Of a DNA stretch of 64,000 nucleotides, positions 62,496 to 64,000 are shown piece after piece. The notes beneath the pieces were generated by a model. It was not told where the DNA came from. It was given only the letters and a program-made list of their open reading frames with translations, and ran no database searches. Source of the DNA: Daphnia carinata (taxonomy: Eukaryota > Arthropoda > Branchiopoda > Diplostraca > Daphniidae); contig NC_081333.1 in assembly GCF_022539665.2 (NCBI RefSeq), positions 2,604,001-2,668,000 on the forward strand. The letters run 5' to 3'. The position numbers and the translations under genes were made by a program. Position 1 is the stretch's first letter. The number at the start of each line of letters is the position of its first letter.

Positions 62496-62529
<34 letters not shown>
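62496..62529. repeat. Poly(A) tract, about 34 bases
   Basis: The longest homopolymer in the window; its exact length is likely to be unreliable in the assembly. Confidence 0.9.
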
Positions 62530-62532
<3 letters not shown>

Positions 62533-63477
62533 TCGAACGCGCTGATGACTAAATAGGGTTGACGATGTTCTAAATAACAAAAGGCCCTTTTTTAATGGAA
62601 AAGCTTGTTTTCTTTTCTTTTTTTTTTTTTCCTTATTAACTTTTTTTTTTCTCTCTCTCTTTTTGTTGAGGGTATATAACGAAAGAACAAAATCCTGCTC
62701 TAATAAACAATAAAGAAAAGAAAAAAAAAAAAAAAAAAAACAACTCGTATTTTTATTGCTTGTTCGAAAAAAATGGCGGTCCTTTACGACGTGTGTGTTA
62801 AACAAAAGAGGAAACCTACTTTCCTTCTCTCGAGCTTAGAGTTACTTTGCTATTCATAAACAACTGCCTTTTTTTCTTTTCTTGTTTCTCTTGACATTAG
62901 CGACATCAACGCCGTTCACGGTCGTATATCATTCGTAAGCATGTCTTTTTGGAAATGGATTTTGCCCTTTTTCTTGTGTACATTTTTTGCTACATAGCTG
63001 CCAATCAAGACGGTAAATAAGGAAACTACACGATCGTTTCGCTCAATGATGTGGAAGATTTTCGTCGTGTTTTTCTTTCTTTTCTTTTTATTTTTAACAC
63101 CAACACCAACTTCTAGTGGCACATATAGAAATAGCTGAATGCGTGGGGGATTTTGTGCAAGTAAGACGAATGAATCAGCCCTTTTTTATTATCCTTTGTT
63201 TCCGAGAATATCACGTAATCAAGGAGCCCTCGTGAGTAGTGAGTTTTCTTATAGGCAACAATGTCGACACACACACACACACACATGCGCAAGAACGGAT
63301 ACAGAAAATAAAAGCTACGTCATTTTCTATTTGGTTTCAACATTTTCGGTAAATATATATAACTATGTATAAACCTACTGTTACATACACACACAGCTAC
63401 ACACACAAATTTTAGAATATTTTTTTTTTTTGTTTGTGTGTGTGTATATCTATTATGTCCGTATAGGCTATGATGCT

Positions 63478-63500
63478 GTGTGTGTGTGTGTGTGTGTGTA
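63478..63500. repeat. (TG)n microsatellite
   Basis: About eleven TG units; a shorter (AC)n array lies upstream near 63270-63285. Confidence 0.85.
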
Positions 63501-64000
63501 TAAGAATTCCCGCTGGCTATACAACAATACCAAACAAGGCAATCCGGTTGGTGATTTATCAACAACACCCGTGCGTCCTTCTCCTTTCCTCCTCTTTTCT
63601 CTGCAATGCTTTTTATATTTTTATAGAGGTATAGGACAGCAGCTATATCGTAAGAAGGATTGTCACTGGGCCAACATCTGTCAGTTGTGCATTTTGCCTT
63701 TAAAGAAAAAAAAAAAAAATCAAATAAAAAGGGCCACCAAAAATACAGTTGAACATTTCAGACGTGATTATACTACCGATGTAGATCCCATACAAACGTC
63801 CGCCTTATAAGTCTAACGCATATAACTCTTTTCACTATGGATATCAGCCCCGGTTTTTGGTTTTCGTACACACACGCAAAAGGAGGAGTCACATTGATTT
63901 GGACAGTTCCAAACAAGGAGAAATATTATAAGAGATGATCGGAGCTAGTGATTGCATATACACATACGTTATATATAAAAAGGATTATCACTTTTGTAAG

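Larger units (their letters stand above)
57607..64000. other. Low-complexity DNA, no supported gene
   Basis: About 6.4 kb rich in poly(A)/poly(T) tracts (including about 34 A at 62496-62529) and CA/GT/TTC microsatellites. Predicted frames are low-complexity (Phe- or Lys-rich), and complementary frames overlap the same tracts. No exon series or domain was found on either strand. Confidence 0.55.

Noticed and set aside
1-64000. CRISPR arrays, operons, rRNA
   Set aside because: The genome is eukaryotic; no spaced direct repeats or rRNA signatures were seen.

Overview
The window reads as eukaryotic, arthropod DNA, most likely from a branchiopod crustacean close to Daphnia. This is inferred from the arthropod-type neurexin, a chemoreceptor of the insect/crustacean gustatory-receptor superfamily, short introns with normal GT-AG splice sites, and AT-rich intergenic DNA full of homopolymers and microsatellites. 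No search could be run. Gene models were built by reading exons and checking that reading phase is preserved across every junction.

Layout. 1-2835 has no supported gene. 2836-11257 (+) carries the last 19 coding exons of an alpha-type neurexin, from the second LNS domain to the C-terminal PDZ ligand. 12771-15129 (-) is a complete ten-exon flotillin-1, convergent with neurexin. 15966-17735 (+) is a gustatory-receptor gene broken by two frameshifts. 17736-23237 shows no convincing gene. 23238-25191 (+) is a three-exon class A GPCR. 26143-33293 is a mobile-element island: an AAGCCCGAC-motif cluster, a large inverted repeat with ~2.1 kb arms around a ~570 bp spacer holding three tRNA-like sequences, a third diverged tandem unit, and a MITE-like element. 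34392-36064 (-) is an MTFR1-family mitochondrial fission regulator. 36682-39345 (-) is Integrator subunit 9. 39346-49195 is ~10 kb of low-complexity DNA with no supported gene. 49196-54605 (-) is replication factor C large subunit (RFC1). 56161-57606 (+) is an intronless, unrecognised 481-residue repeat protein. 57607-64000 is again low-complexity DNA.

The genes do not form a pathway. They are a synaptic adhesion receptor, a membrane-raft scaffold, two receptors, and housekeeping genes for mitochondrial shape, snRNA 3'-end processing/transcription control and DNA replication. The most unusual feature is the inverted-repeat island. Its ~400 bp hairpin-rich 'U' block occurs three times and is nearly unchanged even where the adjoining body has diverged strongly. 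It flanks decayed copies of a spliced coiled-coil gene that I do not recognise.
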